Source of the DNA: Bacteroidales bacterium
GTDB lineage: Bacteria; Bacteroidota; Bacteroidia; Bacteroidales; UBA932
Length of the DNA: 62,441 nt
Direction: 5' to 3'
Assembly: GCA_017548985.1 (NCBI GenBank)
Contig: JAFYYW010000038.1
Location: 1-62,441 of the forward strand
The notes beneath the pieces are model-generated. The model saw only the letters and a list, made by a program, of their open reading frames with translations. It did no database searches and was not told where the DNA came from. Position 1 is the first letter of the stretch. Each line of letters begins with the position of its first letter. The position numbers and the translations under genes were made by a program. Positions 16,901-24,083 of the stretch are shown here, in pieces.

Positions 16901-17097
16901 TCAGTGGCGGGATTTGAATGACCGACAAGATAATAGCGGTCCTCAAAGCCGAAATCGTTCTGGATAAAACTCTCATAACCATCCGGTGCCATGGCGAATT
17001 CCATCGAGGATCCGTCGTTCTCACCAATCTTCCAGACAAGATTATAATCAGACACCGCAAGTGTCTGAAAAAGCATCAAAAGAGCCAAAAGTCTCAT
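13981..17097 (-). CDS. GH92 family alpha-mannosidase, exported
   Basis: 1038 residues from the ATG at 17097 (an upstream in-frame TTG at 17109 is less likely). Signal peptide about 1-16. A beta-sandwich region (about 25-200) has VIDLAGVNKGRSVLKVDVNG, similar to the rhamnogalacturonan-lyase-type accessory domain. The GH92 core starts near 300 with VDTRMGTAHSRWMIAPGPW and QSGYQPSIENIGCFSHIHEW, and contains the signature YLGDEDQGQMSAWFVMAALG near 950, including the conserved acidic residues. GH92 enzymes are calcium-dependent exo-alpha-mannosidases cutting N-glycan or yeast mannan linkages in the periplasm. Specificity cannot be read here. The acetyltransferase gene follows 16 bp after. Confidence 0.93.
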   Translation of the reverse strand: MRLLALLMLFQTLAVSDYNLVWKIGENDGSSMEFAMAPDGYESFIQNDFGFEDRYYLVGHSNPATDFPYILPGPADRWAGSSSAAGCRTQVLNILFGLERYSSKDKAMLVIDLAGVNKGRSVLKVDVNGIASYKEIEDGDGRAVYGEINQGEERLVEIPLGAGVLREGGNSVTLTILEGSWAVFDQIRLEGSGKMKACAVNPSAFVRSVQAADYELENSGRVQPLLVDVEHLKDFRELAVRLNGKKIYATHLDTARYVLEVPMKAVKKARKSRYKILADGELLEKGKVVRSPRPLQTHADYVDTRMGTAHSRWMIAPGPWMPFSMVKLSPDNENAGWQSGYQPSIENIGCFSHIHEWTMAALGVMPTNGPLLTKVGDQYKPDEGYRSRIDKSTEEARLGSYRVFLSDTKIWAELTATERASLMKFTFPQDQEGRVMIDLQIPAEYRFNLVDVDVRKVSDRRIEGVSHQISPRPHVWSNDADQEYTVHFVMEFDTPILRTGVWKDDEVERADRLVAHNTGDAGMYVEFDTKEHPVVMVRTGISLVSVENAGLNLRTEISDRFGWDFDAVADNQKTVWNDILDRIDITTDDRLEKVRFYTNMYRANCRNLWSDVNGDWVAPDEKVRHFEKEGQVALGCDAFWNTFWNLNQFWNLVTPEWSSRWVNSELALYDACGWLGKGPAGMEYIPVMVAEHEIPLIVSAYQMGIRDYDAEKAFEAIHKMQTTPATQVAGGFAGNRDLIPYLKYHYVPFDKGRFSNTLEYSFDDWTVSQMAEALGKNEEAKVFADRGSWWKNAINPENGYAHMRDADGRFIEEFDPFHSGANRHYVEGNGWQLSYFVPQDVPGLVEIMGRKDFIERLDWGFRVSETTRYNAPNEAYWDYPVVQGNQQSMHFAFLFNWAGSPWLTQKWARSVADRYYGTGVSNAYLGDEDQGQMSAWFVMAALGLFQTDGGCRVDPIYEIASPMYPKVVINLGKRYGRGEEFVIEAHNASRRNVYVQSAVLNGKPLSTFYFPASELLQGGSLVLEMGPEPNKEWGNGKQ

Positions 17098-17157
17098 ATT
17101 CTTAATCAATTAAATTTCAAATACATCTTGTAGGCTTCAAACGAAACCGGAATATAC

Positions 17158-17295
17158 CTATTTTTCAAGCATCGGATTCCGCTTGGCCTTGGGCTTCGGC
17201 AACACGAGCATCCACATCATCTTCTTGACGGTGATTTCACCAGCGCCTGAGCACTGGTCAACGATAAATTGTACAAAATCCTCGTTACTTGCCAT
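17158..17295 (-). pseudogene. TfoX N-terminal-domain protein with internal in-frame deletion
   Basis: A 45-residue frame from ATG 17295. Its first 27 residues (MASNEDFVQFIVDQCSGAGE, then ITVKKMM) are an unmistakable TfoX/YjdI-type start, and its last part (LPKPKAKRNPMLEK) resembles the Lys/Pro-rich end of such proteins. The roughly 60-70 residues of the domain core that should lie between are missing, apparently removed without shifting the frame. The ATG overlaps the end of the alpha/beta hydrolase gene by 11 bp. It is probably non-functional, but the frame is intact and could still be made as a micro-protein. Confidence 0.7.
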
Positions 17296-18025
17296 AATAA
17301 TTCATAATCAGGTTTGCCACTTCATCCGGATGGTCAACCAGTAATTGCCCATGATTCATCTTGGGAAAGACATCTACTTGAACATCGGGAAATATATTTT
17401 TGAGATGCTTTGCCTGCGGCTTGGCGACAAAGGCTTCCTTCGTTCCGTACCAATAGTGGATATCATCTCCCTTAATGGACTCCAATTTATTGGTATATAC
17501 CGACTTATATCCATCCAACACAGCCCGTCCACCACCATAAGGATAGACCTTGGAACACTCATCCAGCAGTACATCAAAGTAGTGTGAGTGGAACACCCAG
17601 CGCCAGAATCCCGTCCAATGATAGCAGGTCCACACGTTGAGGCACTGGTAATAGCGGAGAGGACCCACAAGCCACCTTGGCAAAGGCAGGAGCGGAGCGG
17701 CGTCCAGGATGGAATGGCCAATAGTCACCTCATCACGCTCAAGAACCCGGGAAAGAATCTTCCCGCCGAGCGAAAGGCCATAAGCGAAGTCCAGATGACC
17801 GTTATGGTTCTCTTTGAGATATTCGATAACCTGTGCCGCCTGGTCATCCACCGATGTGAAACGAGTATGCTTGCCAAGAGTGAAACCATCCACCTGAACA
17901 GCGATGATCCTGAACTTCTCCTTCAACTGTTCAATAAGCGGCATGAATATCTCAAAGGATACTCCCAGCCCCGGAATCAGCAGCAACGACGGCGCGCCCT
18001 CTCTCGCGAAAACCTCGAAATCCAT
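17285..18025 (-). CDS. Alpha/beta hydrolase
   Basis: 246 residues with the alpha/beta-hydrolase plan: LLLIPGLGVSFEIF near the N-terminus (oxyanion HG-like PGLG), nucleophile elbow GLSLGG at about 86-91, and a C-terminal histidine in FPKMNHGQLLVDHP. The lid region (about 110-150) is aromatic and rich in Trp and Tyr. Substrate unknown; lipid or ester hydrolysis is likely. The ATG at 18025 overlaps the preceding stop in a TGATG, so it is co-translated with the methyltransferase-like gene, which supports a lipid-related role. No signal peptide. Confidence 0.85.
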   Translation of the reverse strand: MDFEVFAREGAPSLLLIPGLGVSFEIFMPLIEQLKEKFRIIAVQVDGFTLGKHTRFTSVDDQAAQVIEYLKENHNGHLDFAYGLSLGGKILSRVLERDEVTIGHSILDAAPLLPLPRWLVGPLRYYQCLNVWTCYHWTGFWRWVFHSHYFDVLLDECSKVYPYGGGRAVLDGYKSVYTNKLESIKGDDIHYWYGTKEAFVAKPQAKHLKNIFPDVQVDVFPKMNHGQLLVDHPDEVANLIMNYYGK

Positions 18026-18504
18026 CACTTCAGGAAATAACGTGGAACCCGTTCTTTATAAGCCAGATACTCCTCTCTGAAATCAGCCTCTAAACGCTTT
18101 TCCTCGGAGCGTACCTGCAAAGTCAGCAGCACCACTTCTCCGACGAAGACCACCAGTGGCCACCAACTCTGAAGCCAGATCAGGATGCCGATATCATAGA
18201 CATAAATCCCCACCAGCATCGGATTGCGCGTGAACCGGTAAGGCCCGTCCGTCATCAGGTGCTTCGTCCTGGGTGCCAACTCGTGGTTATAGGCATCAAA
18301 GGGATTCCCCTCGCCTACCTTCCTCATATGAACGATGGACCAGATACTTAGCGTAAGGCCTGAGATCATAAAAACGATGGCAACGATGGCCCACGGCACC
18401 GTCGGAGCCCAAGGGAAAGGTTTCCCGGACACCCACCACATCAGCGTCGGAATCCCGGCCACGAAGACCAGGAAACCAAGGACATATCCAAACGCGTTTC
18501 TCAT
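18025..18504 (-). CDS. Isoprenylcysteine carboxyl methyltransferase-family (ICMT/PEMT) membrane protein
   Basis: 159 residues with hydrophobic segments at about 5-25, 36-58 and 100-130. The C-terminal half carries the ICMT/phospholipid-methyltransferase signature: LMTDGPYRFTRNPMLVGIYVYDIG and the end EEKRLEADFREEYLAYKERVPRYF. The family transfers methyl groups from SAM to membrane-embedded acceptors; in bacteria the acceptors are mostly unknown. It is translationally coupled to the alpha/beta hydrolase and lies 29 bp after the TlpA-like gene on the same strand, whose stop is at 18534. Confidence 0.85.
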   Translation of the reverse strand: MRNAFGYVLGFLVFVAGIPTLMWWVSGKPFPWAPTVPWAIVAIVFMISGLTLSIWSIVHMRKVGEGNPFDAYNHELAPRTKHLMTDGPYRFTRNPMLVGIYVYDIGILIWLQSWWPLVVFVGEVVLLTLQVRSEEKRLEADFREEYLAYKERVPRYFLK

Positions 18505-18533
18505 TGGTTAACACCTGTTGACCGAAAACTACC

Positions 18534-19622
18534 CTATTTCATTTGAGAATCCTGCTGCCCGGCAAGTTCCTTTGACACAAGGACATATATCTGTTCGCCC
18601 CTGATTCCCCTCGCGACTATCGTCCCGTCAGGAGCGAAAAGGATGAGATGAGGAATGGCATTGATCCCATAAAACTCCGACGGCTGGTCAGTGGCGTTGA
18701 ATATCTGGTTCCAAGGGAGAGAAAGCTCCTCAATGGCCTTGAGAGTATTCTCCTTCTTGTCATTGATGGCTATTCCCAGGATGTCGAATCTGTCTCCTCG
18801 GAACGCTTCGTAGGTCTTTTTCAGATATGGCATCTCAGCTTTGCATGGGCCGCACCAAGACGCCCAATGATCAAGGAGGATGTACTTCCCTTTGCCGATA
18901 TATTCTGAAAGGTGAGCTGGGGTTCCGTCCATGTTTCCGGATGGGACAGTGTAGTCTGTGAACATTTTCCCAGGAGAAGTCCTCTCCATAGGTGCCAAAG
19001 ACTTATAGCGCGAGGCGACAGCCGGGAAAGACTTGACTTCCTCGCTAGTGATTTCATACAGCTCCATAAAACGGCTGAAATCCTTGTAGGAAAGATCCTC
19101 CAAGGCCATGGCTCCCAGAAGGTTATCCGGGTTCAAGCGTATTAGCGAATCCGCCAGGTCAGCCTGTAATGAGGCATATTTCCTGTCCAACTCCTCCCAC
19201 TCGGCGTTGAAAGTGTCCGGATCCATGACAGACGCCTTCTCGGAAAGGGCCTTTCTATCGGTGTTTCTCTTGGCGTCAAATGAATAGAACCGCTTGTGGA
19301 AGTCATTGTAAGCGTCCACCATAGGAGTGCCACTTACAGTCCTTTCGTCAATATCCACATTGACGGTACCCTTTTCCATAATGAAGCGCACCCTTTCTTT
19401 TCCGTTGCCCACATAGACGTACGATGGTTCCTTATCCCAATCTCCCAAGAACAAGAAAGAGCTGTCTTTCACCTCAGTGACTCCAAGAGTGTCATTGAGG
19501 CCAAGGTCAATAAGATAGACGGTCTTGCCATCAGCGACGGAATACTTCCCCTCTATCCTGAAATAGTCTCTGCCGCAGGAAAGGACAAGAAGAGGCAGTG
19601 CTATAAGGAGTAACTTTTTCAT
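18534..19622 (-). CDS. TlpA-family thiol-disulfide oxidoreductase lipoprotein
   Basis: 362 residues. Lipoprotein signal with Cys16 (LLVLSCGRD). Residues about 20-110 form the DUF4369-like beta domain usual in Bacteroidota (IEGKYSVADGKTVYLIDL). A helical linker follows, then a thioredoxin domain (about 222-355) with the active site WASWCGPCKAEMP (Cys257, Cys260) and a cis-Pro in INAIPHLILFAPDG. It would reduce or shuffle disulfides in the periplasm or at the outer membrane. TAACTTTG at 19645-19652 is the likely -7 box, 23 bp upstream of the ATG. Confidence 0.92.
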   Translation of the reverse strand: MKKLLLIALPLLVLSCGRDYFRIEGKYSVADGKTVYLIDLGLNDTLGVTEVKDSSFLFLGDWDKEPSYVYVGNGKERVRFIMEKGTVNVDIDERTVSGTPMVDAYNDFHKRFYSFDAKRNTDRKALSEKASVMDPDTFNAEWEELDRKYASLQADLADSLIRLNPDNLLGAMALEDLSYKDFSRFMELYEITSEEVKSFPAVASRYKSLAPMERTSPGKMFTDYTVPSGNMDGTPAHLSEYIGKGKYILLDHWASWCGPCKAEMPYLKKTYEAFRGDRFDILGIAINDKKENTLKAIEELSLPWNQIFNATDQPSEFYGINAIPHLILFAPDGTIVARGIRGEQIYVLVSKELAGQQDSQMK

Positions 19623-19644
19623 TATGTGGGTAAATCTGAATACA

Positions 19645-19652
19645 CAAAGTTA
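19645..19652 (-). promoter_or_regulatory. -7 box TAACTTTG for the TlpA-like gene
   Basis: Exact TAnnTTTG on the minus strand, 23 bp upstream of the ATG at 19622. Confidence 0.65.
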
Positions 19653-19742
19653 CCACATTTTCACGAATTAGCGAAAGATGTGGTAATTTGCCTTTTCTGA
19701 ACAAATGATATATTTTTACAGAGCGAAAACAACCGTATCAAA

Positions 19743-20225
19743 ATGAGATCTTCCAATATCCGACCGGCAAGGCCCGATGAGGCCGGCCTCGTTCTTGAAT
19801 TCATCAAGAGACTGGCTGTCTATGAGAGATGCGCCGACGATGTCGTCGCTGACGAAGCATCCATATACCATTCATTGTTTGTGGAGCGCTCCGCCGAGGT
19901 TGTTTTCGTCGAGGAGGAAGGAACGGTTGTCGGATTCGCCTTGTTCTTCCATAACTTCTCCACCTTTGTCGGACGCAAGGGAATGTATCTGGAGGATTTG
20001 TTTATCCTTCCGGAAAAACGCGGGCGGGGCTACGGCAAGGCCCTTCTTAAATATGTCGCGGAACTAGCCGTGGAGAGAAACTGCGGCCGAATGGAATGGA
20101 TATGTCTCGACTGGAACGAATCCGCTTTGTCAATCTACCGTTCCATTGGCGCGGCTCCCCTATCTGACTGGACGGTTCAGAGACTGGACGAGCAGGCGCT
20201 GAAACGCTTTGCCGCCACGGAATAA
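19743..20225 (+). CDS. GNAT acetyltransferase, diamine/spermidine acetyltransferase-like
   Basis: 160 residues. The whole length is one GNAT domain: IRPARPDEAGLVLEFIKRLAVYE at the front, VGFALFFHNFSTFVGRKGMYLEDLFI in the middle, the acetyl-CoA loop PEKRGRGYGKALL and WNESALSIYRSIGA at the end. The FHNFSTF...YLEDLFV pattern is that of the SAT1-like group acting on polyamines or thialysine. Substrate not proven. Single gene reading toward the plug-like gene; the two stop codons are 20 bp apart and lie in an inverted repeat. Confidence 0.88.
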   Translation: MRSSNIRPARPDEAGLVLEFIKRLAVYERCADDVVADEASIYHSLFVERSAEVVFVEEEGTVVGFALFFHNFSTFVGRKGMYLEDLFILPEKRGRGYGKALLKYVAELAVERNCGRMEWICLDWNESALSIYRSIGAAPLSDWTVQRLDEQALKRFAATE

Positions 20226-20255
20226 ACGATTTGCCTTATCAGCGGCTATTCCGTG
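20216..20255. terminator. Inverted repeat spanning two convergent stop codons
   Basis: CACGGAATA (20216-20224) and TATTCCGTG (20247-20255) are perfect 9-bp arms around a 22-nt loop, covering both convergent stops. A bidirectional terminator is possible, but there is no clear T-run. Confidence 0.35.
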
Positions 20256-20884
20256 TTTACTGAATATGTGCTGCCGTTAATAGTGACTTTCTTGACGGGC
20301 TGTCCGTTGACAGTTATTTTCCCGTTCTCGTCTACGCTGGCACCAGGAAGTTTCTTGAGAAAGTCAAGCAAATCAGCGTTTTTCTTCGTGGTAATCTTTA
20401 TGACAGCGGTGCTATCACCATATTTCTTTTGTTCCGGAGATCCATCTTTGATAAGAGAGATGCTCGCTATCTCATCTGGAGAGATGGAATTGAACGCCGA
20501 CGCATCCTTATAGACCTTATCATCAATGACATAGACTATCTTTTTATCTGAACTGTTAAAAATGCGCACTCCGTTAGAGAAAAGAACCGTGTCAGCTTTG
20601 TAATTAGGGAATCTTTTGACATTCGGTAGTCTCAAGGAATCAATCAAAGCGAAGGATTTGGAGATAGAATAAATGGACGGCGATGTGGTGATGGAGTGAA
20701 CCGTAATAGCGTTACGGCCATGACCCTTGGTGGATATTTTATAGTCCCTTATGGTTTTCCCTTTCAATTGGGAGCCGTCAAAACTCTCCACGGTCTCATT
20801 GTCTATGACATATAACGTCTGCTGGGCAGAAAGTGTCCAGACACCTGTCAGCATGCAAATGGAAAGAAGGATTATCTTTTTCAT
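20246..20884 (-). CDS. Small exported protein with TonB-receptor plug-like segments but no barrel
   Basis: 212 residues. Signal peptide about 1-20 (SICMLTGVWTLSAQ). Residues about 115-165 read like a TonB-receptor plug: IVYVIDDKVYKDASAFNSI, SPDEIASISLIKDGSP, GDSTAVIKITTKK. Residues about 175-210 (LKKLPGASVDENGKITVNG, QPVKKVTINGS) copy the conserved stretch seen in the N-terminal part of another group of outer-membrane receptors. No barrel follows. It is the third gene of the sigma/anti-sigma operon, 11 bp after the anti-sigma gene, so it may be part of the signal path. Precise role unknown. Confidence 0.75.
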   Translation of the reverse strand: MKKIILLSICMLTGVWTLSAQQTLYVIDNETVESFDGSQLKGKTIRDYKISTKGHGRNAITVHSITTSPSIYSISKSFALIDSLRLPNVKRFPNYKADTVLFSNGVRIFNSSDKKIVYVIDDKVYKDASAFNSISPDEIASISLIKDGSPEQKKYGDSTAVIKITTKKNADLLDFLKKLPGASVDENGKITVNGQPVKKVTINGSTYSVNTE

Positions 20885-20895
20885 GTTTGATCTTT

Positions 20896-21417
20896 TTAAT
20901 GGTTCAATGAAATGAGATTAAATGAATCGCCACCATCCAATGGTGTCAGGATGAATGAAGCGCTATGCCCATCGGGGAAATGGGCAGTCATCACAAACCC
21001 GTCCCCGACAGGTTTGAATTCAAAGATATCGGCTTCCGCCGGATTGAAATTGGATAAAAACGCTATTTGCTGAATTAATTCGGAATAGTCATCCTGCGGT
21101 AAATCAGGTATGGCTGGTTCACCTGGCTTACCGATGAACAGAACCACAGCCGCGACAGCGGCAGCCACACCTGTCAGGGAAATGGCCCAAGGAAATAACC
21201 GCTTAACCCTTGACGGCCTTACCATTCGGTCGAACTCTTCTCCTGCCTCAGGATGTTCCGTAATCTGTATGGGCTTGATAACCCGCATCATACTGTATAC
21301 TGCCATTTCCTCGTCGGTGGACGGGGGATCAACAGTGAAGGAATCAGCAAGTTCCCGCTCCTGTTCGCAGGTGGTTTCCGCTTCCAGATATAGTTTTATC
21401 AAGTCTTTCCGGTCCAT
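20896..21417 (-). CDS. Single-pass anti-sigma-factor-like membrane protein
   Basis: 173 residues from ATG 21417; an in-frame TTG further up overlaps the sigma gene and is ignored. The N-terminal half is cytoplasmic and acidic, with DRKDLIKLYLEAETTCEQERELADSF as in Bacteroidota zinc-finger-less anti-sigma factors. One transmembrane helix lies at about 77-96 (AISLTGVAAAVAAVVLFIG). The C-terminal 75 residues are periplasmic. Gene order (sigma, this gene, exported protein) and the 4-bp gap to the sigma gene support the assignment. There is no FecR domain, so it is not a standard SusCD anti-sigma. Confidence 0.75.
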   Translation of the reverse strand: MDRKDLIKLYLEAETTCEQERELADSFTVDPPSTDEEMAVYSMMRVIKPIQITEHPEAGEEFDRMVRPSRVKRLFPWAISLTGVAAAVAAVVLFIGKPGEPAIPDLPQDDYSELIQQIAFLSNFNPAEADIFEFKPVGDGFVMTAHFPDGHSASFILTPLDGGDSFNLISLNH

Positions 21418-21421
21418 TGTA

Positions 21422-21913
21422 TTACTTAGGGTCAAATGATTTCATAAATTCATGTCGCGCCGCTGAGATGGAGCTTTTCACTCCACCTTTCGTCCTGCCG
21501 GTAATGGAGGCGATCTCATCCAGAGACAGTCCGGTTGCACGTAACTGCAGCAACCGCTGTGTCCCGGCAGGCAACCGTTCCATCGCCTTTTCAGCGATTC
21601 GCTCAGTCTCAGAAAGTTCCAAAGACGCGGAAGCATCCTTGTAATCTGTAAGCCATTCTGGGAATTCCCCGCTCCGGCCTTGTCTATTTTTACGCCACAG
21701 CGAGATACAAGCGTTCTTCGTAGCGGTGACAGCCCATGCCTCCGCACTTCGGACCTTCGTCCCATCGCGTCTCGCCACCCAAAGCCGAAGCAACACATCC
21801 TGCACAACATCCTCCGGATCACCATCCAGATGGGACGCTCGGAAGAATTTCAGTGCCAACGCCAAGACTTTGGGCCTGATCTCCGCCAGTTCTATTTCAA
21901 GCGCTTTATCCAT
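21422..21913 (-). CDS. ECF-family RNA polymerase sigma factor
   Basis: 163 residues. Region 2 (about 15-85) has DGDPEDVVQDVLLRLWVARRD and AWAVTATKNACISLWRK. Region 4 (about 105-160) has MERLPAGTQRLLQLRATGLSLDEIASITGRTKGGVKSSISAARHE (shown in overlapping pieces), the helix-turn-helix that reads the -35 element. It starts a three-gene operon with the anti-sigma and plug-like genes. Targets unknown. The promoter is not obvious: the region just upstream holds a 52-bp tandem duplication (21967-22070). Confidence 0.92.
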   Translation of the reverse strand: MDKALEIELAEIRPKVLALALKFFRASHLDGDPEDVVQDVLLRLWVARRDGTKVRSAEAWAVTATKNACISLWRKNRQGRSGEFPEWLTDYKDASASLELSETERIAEKAMERLPAGTQRLLQLRATGLSLDEIASITGRTKGGVKSSISAARHEFMKSFDPK

Positions 21914-21966
21914 ACTTCATCAATATAGACGCAAAAACCGTGAAAAGTCAAGCGAAATGATGCTGG

Positions 21967-22070
21967 AACCATACTGAGATGCCACAGGTGTCCCATATTA
22001 AGCACCACCTGGCGCGGAAACCATACCGAAACGCCGCAGGTGTCCCTTCATAGGCACCACCTGGCGCGGA
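21967..22070. repeat. 52-bp imperfect tandem duplication upstream of the sigma gene
   Basis: Copies at 21967-22018 and 22019-22070 share AACCATAC, CAGGTGTCCC, GCACCACCTGGCGCGGA with a few differences. Each can fold through CAGGTG/CACCTG. Length and layout resemble the 51-bp array at 5909-6042. Confidence 0.75.
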
Positions 22071-22091
22071 GTACATCGGTTCAGTCAATTA

Positions 22092-22706
22092 TCAAATGGA
22101 GACTCCGAGTTGGGAAAGGAAATGCGAGAATATACCGGGACGGCATATCAACGGAAATGCCAGGCCGTAAACCGCGCCCCAGAAGTGTGCGGTATGACCG
22201 ATGTTGTCCATGTTCCGTTTCGCCATATACCAGCAGTACAGCAGGTAAAGAGGGGCGAATATATAACCAGGGATTGGGATAGGTATCAAATAGATGAATA
22301 TACCCATCTTCGGCTCGAACAATATGGAGGCGAACAGTACAGCGGAGACCGCCCCGGAAGCGCCTACCGCATTATAGCTAGAATCATCCTTGTATTTTAT
22401 AAGATCGCCGATGGTCGACACGATAATGGCGCTCACATAGAAAACCGCATACAGGATGCCCGACGCGGCGCCGAAATATGCCTGGAAGTACTGTTCAACA
22501 ACAGTCCCGAAGAAATAGAGGGTAAGCATGTTGAAGAACAGATGCCCCCAATTGGCGTGGACCAGGCCATAGCTTAACATGCGATGCCATTGGGCCTTGT
22601 GCCATACTTTATAGGCGTTGAACTTCAAGGAGTCGATATCCGGCGCTCCCCTGAAGCAAAGGACGCTGACAACGACTGTTATCAATATGATAATCAGAGT
22701 GATCAT
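22092..22706 (-). CDS. Rhomboid-family intramembrane serine protease
   Basis: 204 residues from ATG 22706 (the in-frame TTG at 22712 is less likely). Six hydrophobic segments fit the basic rhomboid fold. Seen: HRMLSYGLVHANWGHLFFNMLTLYFFG between segments 1 and 2 (the HxxxxHxxxN pattern), the catalytic serine in NAVGASGAVSA, and the catalytic histidine in GHTAHFWGAVYGL. It cleaves membrane proteins within the bilayer; the substrate is unknown. It precedes nothing else in an evident operon: the nitroreductase gene ends 41 bp upstream on the same strand. Confidence 0.9.
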   Translation of the reverse strand: MITLIIILITVVVSVLCFRGAPDIDSLKFNAYKVWHKAQWHRMLSYGLVHANWGHLFFNMLTLYFFGTVVEQYFQAYFGAASGILYAVFYVSAIIVSTIGDLIKYKDDSSYNAVGASGAVSAVLFASILFEPKMGIFIYLIPIPIPGYIFAPLYLLYCWYMAKRNMDNIGHTAHFWGAVYGLAFPLICRPGIFSHFLSQLGVSI

Positions 22707-22747
22707 ATCCAAATCAAACTATTATTCGAGTCAGCAACCTGATTGGT

Positions 22748-23329
22748 CTACCAGTGGTCATAGTGGATATTCTCCGGCTTCCATTTGTCCTTGGGTTTAT
22801 CATCACCTCCAGGATAGCCGACAGGGACTATGCAATAAGGAGTGATACCATCCGGCAGGCCAAGCGCCTCTATGGCAGGATTCATCCTATCCTCATACGG
22901 GTAGCATGCTGTCCAGACAGCACCCAAGCCTATGGCCTCCGCGGCAAGCAAGAGGTTCTCTGTGGCCGCGGCGCAATCGGCGGTCCAGTTGCCGTTGAAC
23001 TCTCCTTGCGGGTTTATGGTATTCCCGCACACAACGATCACTACCGGAGCCTTAGCGATCATCTTGTTAAAGCCGACGGCAAGTTTTTCTTTCACAGATT
23101 GTTCCCTGACCACGACAAAACGCCAGGCCTGGAGATTCCTGCCGGACGGGGCGGCCATCGCCGCTTTCAAGATCGTTTCCACCTGCTCCGGTGAGACAGG
23201 TTGCTCTGTATACGAGCGGACACTTTTACGGGAGTGAATAACGTCAAGGACAATTTGTCCCTTATCTTGCTTCTGGGAGCATCCGACCAAGGGTAGCATA
23301 GTCAGTAATATTAATAATAATCGATTCAT
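22748..23329 (-). CDS. Exported nitroreductase-family lipoprotein
   Basis: 193 residues. The first 17 are a lipoprotein signal with Cys17 (TMLPLVGCSQKQ). The rest is a nitroreductase-type FMN-binding domain: HSRKSVRSYTEQPVSPEQVE, AAPSGRNLQAWRFVVVR, AATENLLLAAEAIGLGAVWT and VPVGYPGGDDKPKDKW. Cytoplasmic nitroreductases have no such signal, so this one should sit in the periplasmic space, where an FMN source and electron donor would be needed; similar exported forms occur in Bacteroidota. Reaction unknown. The cyclophilin gene lies 18 bp upstream on the same strand, so the two are probably co-transcribed. Confidence 0.88.
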   Translation of the reverse strand: MNRLLLILLTMLPLVGCSQKQDKGQIVLDVIHSRKSVRSYTEQPVSPEQVETILKAAMAAPSGRNLQAWRFVVVREQSVKEKLAVGFNKMIAKAPVVIVVCGNTINPQGEFNGNWTADCAAATENLLLAAEAIGLGAVWTACYPYEDRMNPAIEALGLPDGITPYCIVPVGYPGGDDKPKDKWKPENIHYDHW

Positions 23330-23347
23330 AATGGCGGAATATGAGGG

Positions 23348-24022
23348 TCAAAGGATCCGCGCGCGAATGATACGCACATCATCTATAGGACGGTCATTCA
23401 CGTCCGTGGGTACCTGCTGGATGGCATCGACCACATCAAGGCCTGAGACCACTTCTCCGAAAACTGTGTATTGGCCGTCCAGATGGGGCGTCCCACCTGT
23501 GGTTTTATAAACCTCACGCATCTCCGGAGTCAGCCGCACACGACCTCCTGTACGGTCGTCAAGGCGTTTCTGAATACCATCCAGTCCAGCGTCATCGAAT
23601 ATCTTTCCCCAGACGATGTAGAACTGCATCGCTGAGCTTCGTTGCTCAGGGTTCACATCGTCGCCTTCGCGAGCGGCAGCCAAGACACCGCGGCGATGGA
23701 ATATCCCTTCCTCCAACCGGAACTCCGCCGGGACCGTGTAAGGCCTGTCACCATCGCCCAAAAACACTCCGGGAGCCGCATTCTTTGAATCCGGGTCTCC
23801 TCCCTGGATCATGAACTCGTAAATCACACGATGGAACAGAAGCGAGTCATAGGCACCCTCCTTCACCAGTTTGACGAAATTATCACGGTGCAGAGGAGTG
23901 GCATCGTACAGTTTAAGCTCAATATCTCCTTTAGTGGTCTCCAAAACCACATGGATCTCGCTCTTCTTGCACGCGACGGCAAGCAGCGACAGAAGAAGCG
24001 TCAAAAACAATATCTTTCTCAT
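23348..24022 (-). CDS. Cyclophilin-type peptidyl-prolyl isomerase, lipoprotein
   Basis: 224 residues from ATG 24022, giving a lipoprotein signal with Cys18 (LLSLLAVACKKSE). The cyclophilin domain (about 25-220) has TTKGDIELKLYDATPLHRDNF, LFHRVIYEFMIQGGDP, QFYIVWG in place of the usual SQFFI, and HLDGQYTVFGEVVSGLDVVD. The alternative ATG at 24034 would leave almost no leader after the -7 box at 24045-24052. It speeds proline isomerisation of exported proteins. Transcribed divergently from the PARG-like gene. Confidence 0.92.
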   Translation of the reverse strand: MRKILFLTLLLSLLAVACKKSEIHVVLETTKGDIELKLYDATPLHRDNFVKLVKEGAYDSLLFHRVIYEFMIQGGDPDSKNAAPGVFLGDGDRPYTVPAEFRLEEGIFHRRGVLAAAREGDDVNPEQRSSAMQFYIVWGKIFDDAGLDGIQKRLDDRTGGRVRLTPEMREVYKTTGGTPHLDGQYTVFGEVVSGLDVVDAIQQVPTDVNDRPIDDVRIIRARIL

Positions 24023-24044
24023 ACGATCATACATGTATCTCTAA

Positions 24045-24052
24045 CAAATATA
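24045..24052 (-). promoter_or_regulatory. -7 box TATATTTG for the cyclophilin gene
   Basis: Exact TAnnTTTG on the minus strand, 23 bp before ATG 24022. It supports that start over 24034. Confidence 0.7.
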
Positions 24053-24083
24053 ATGAATTCCACCGACACCGCACCATTTTTTG

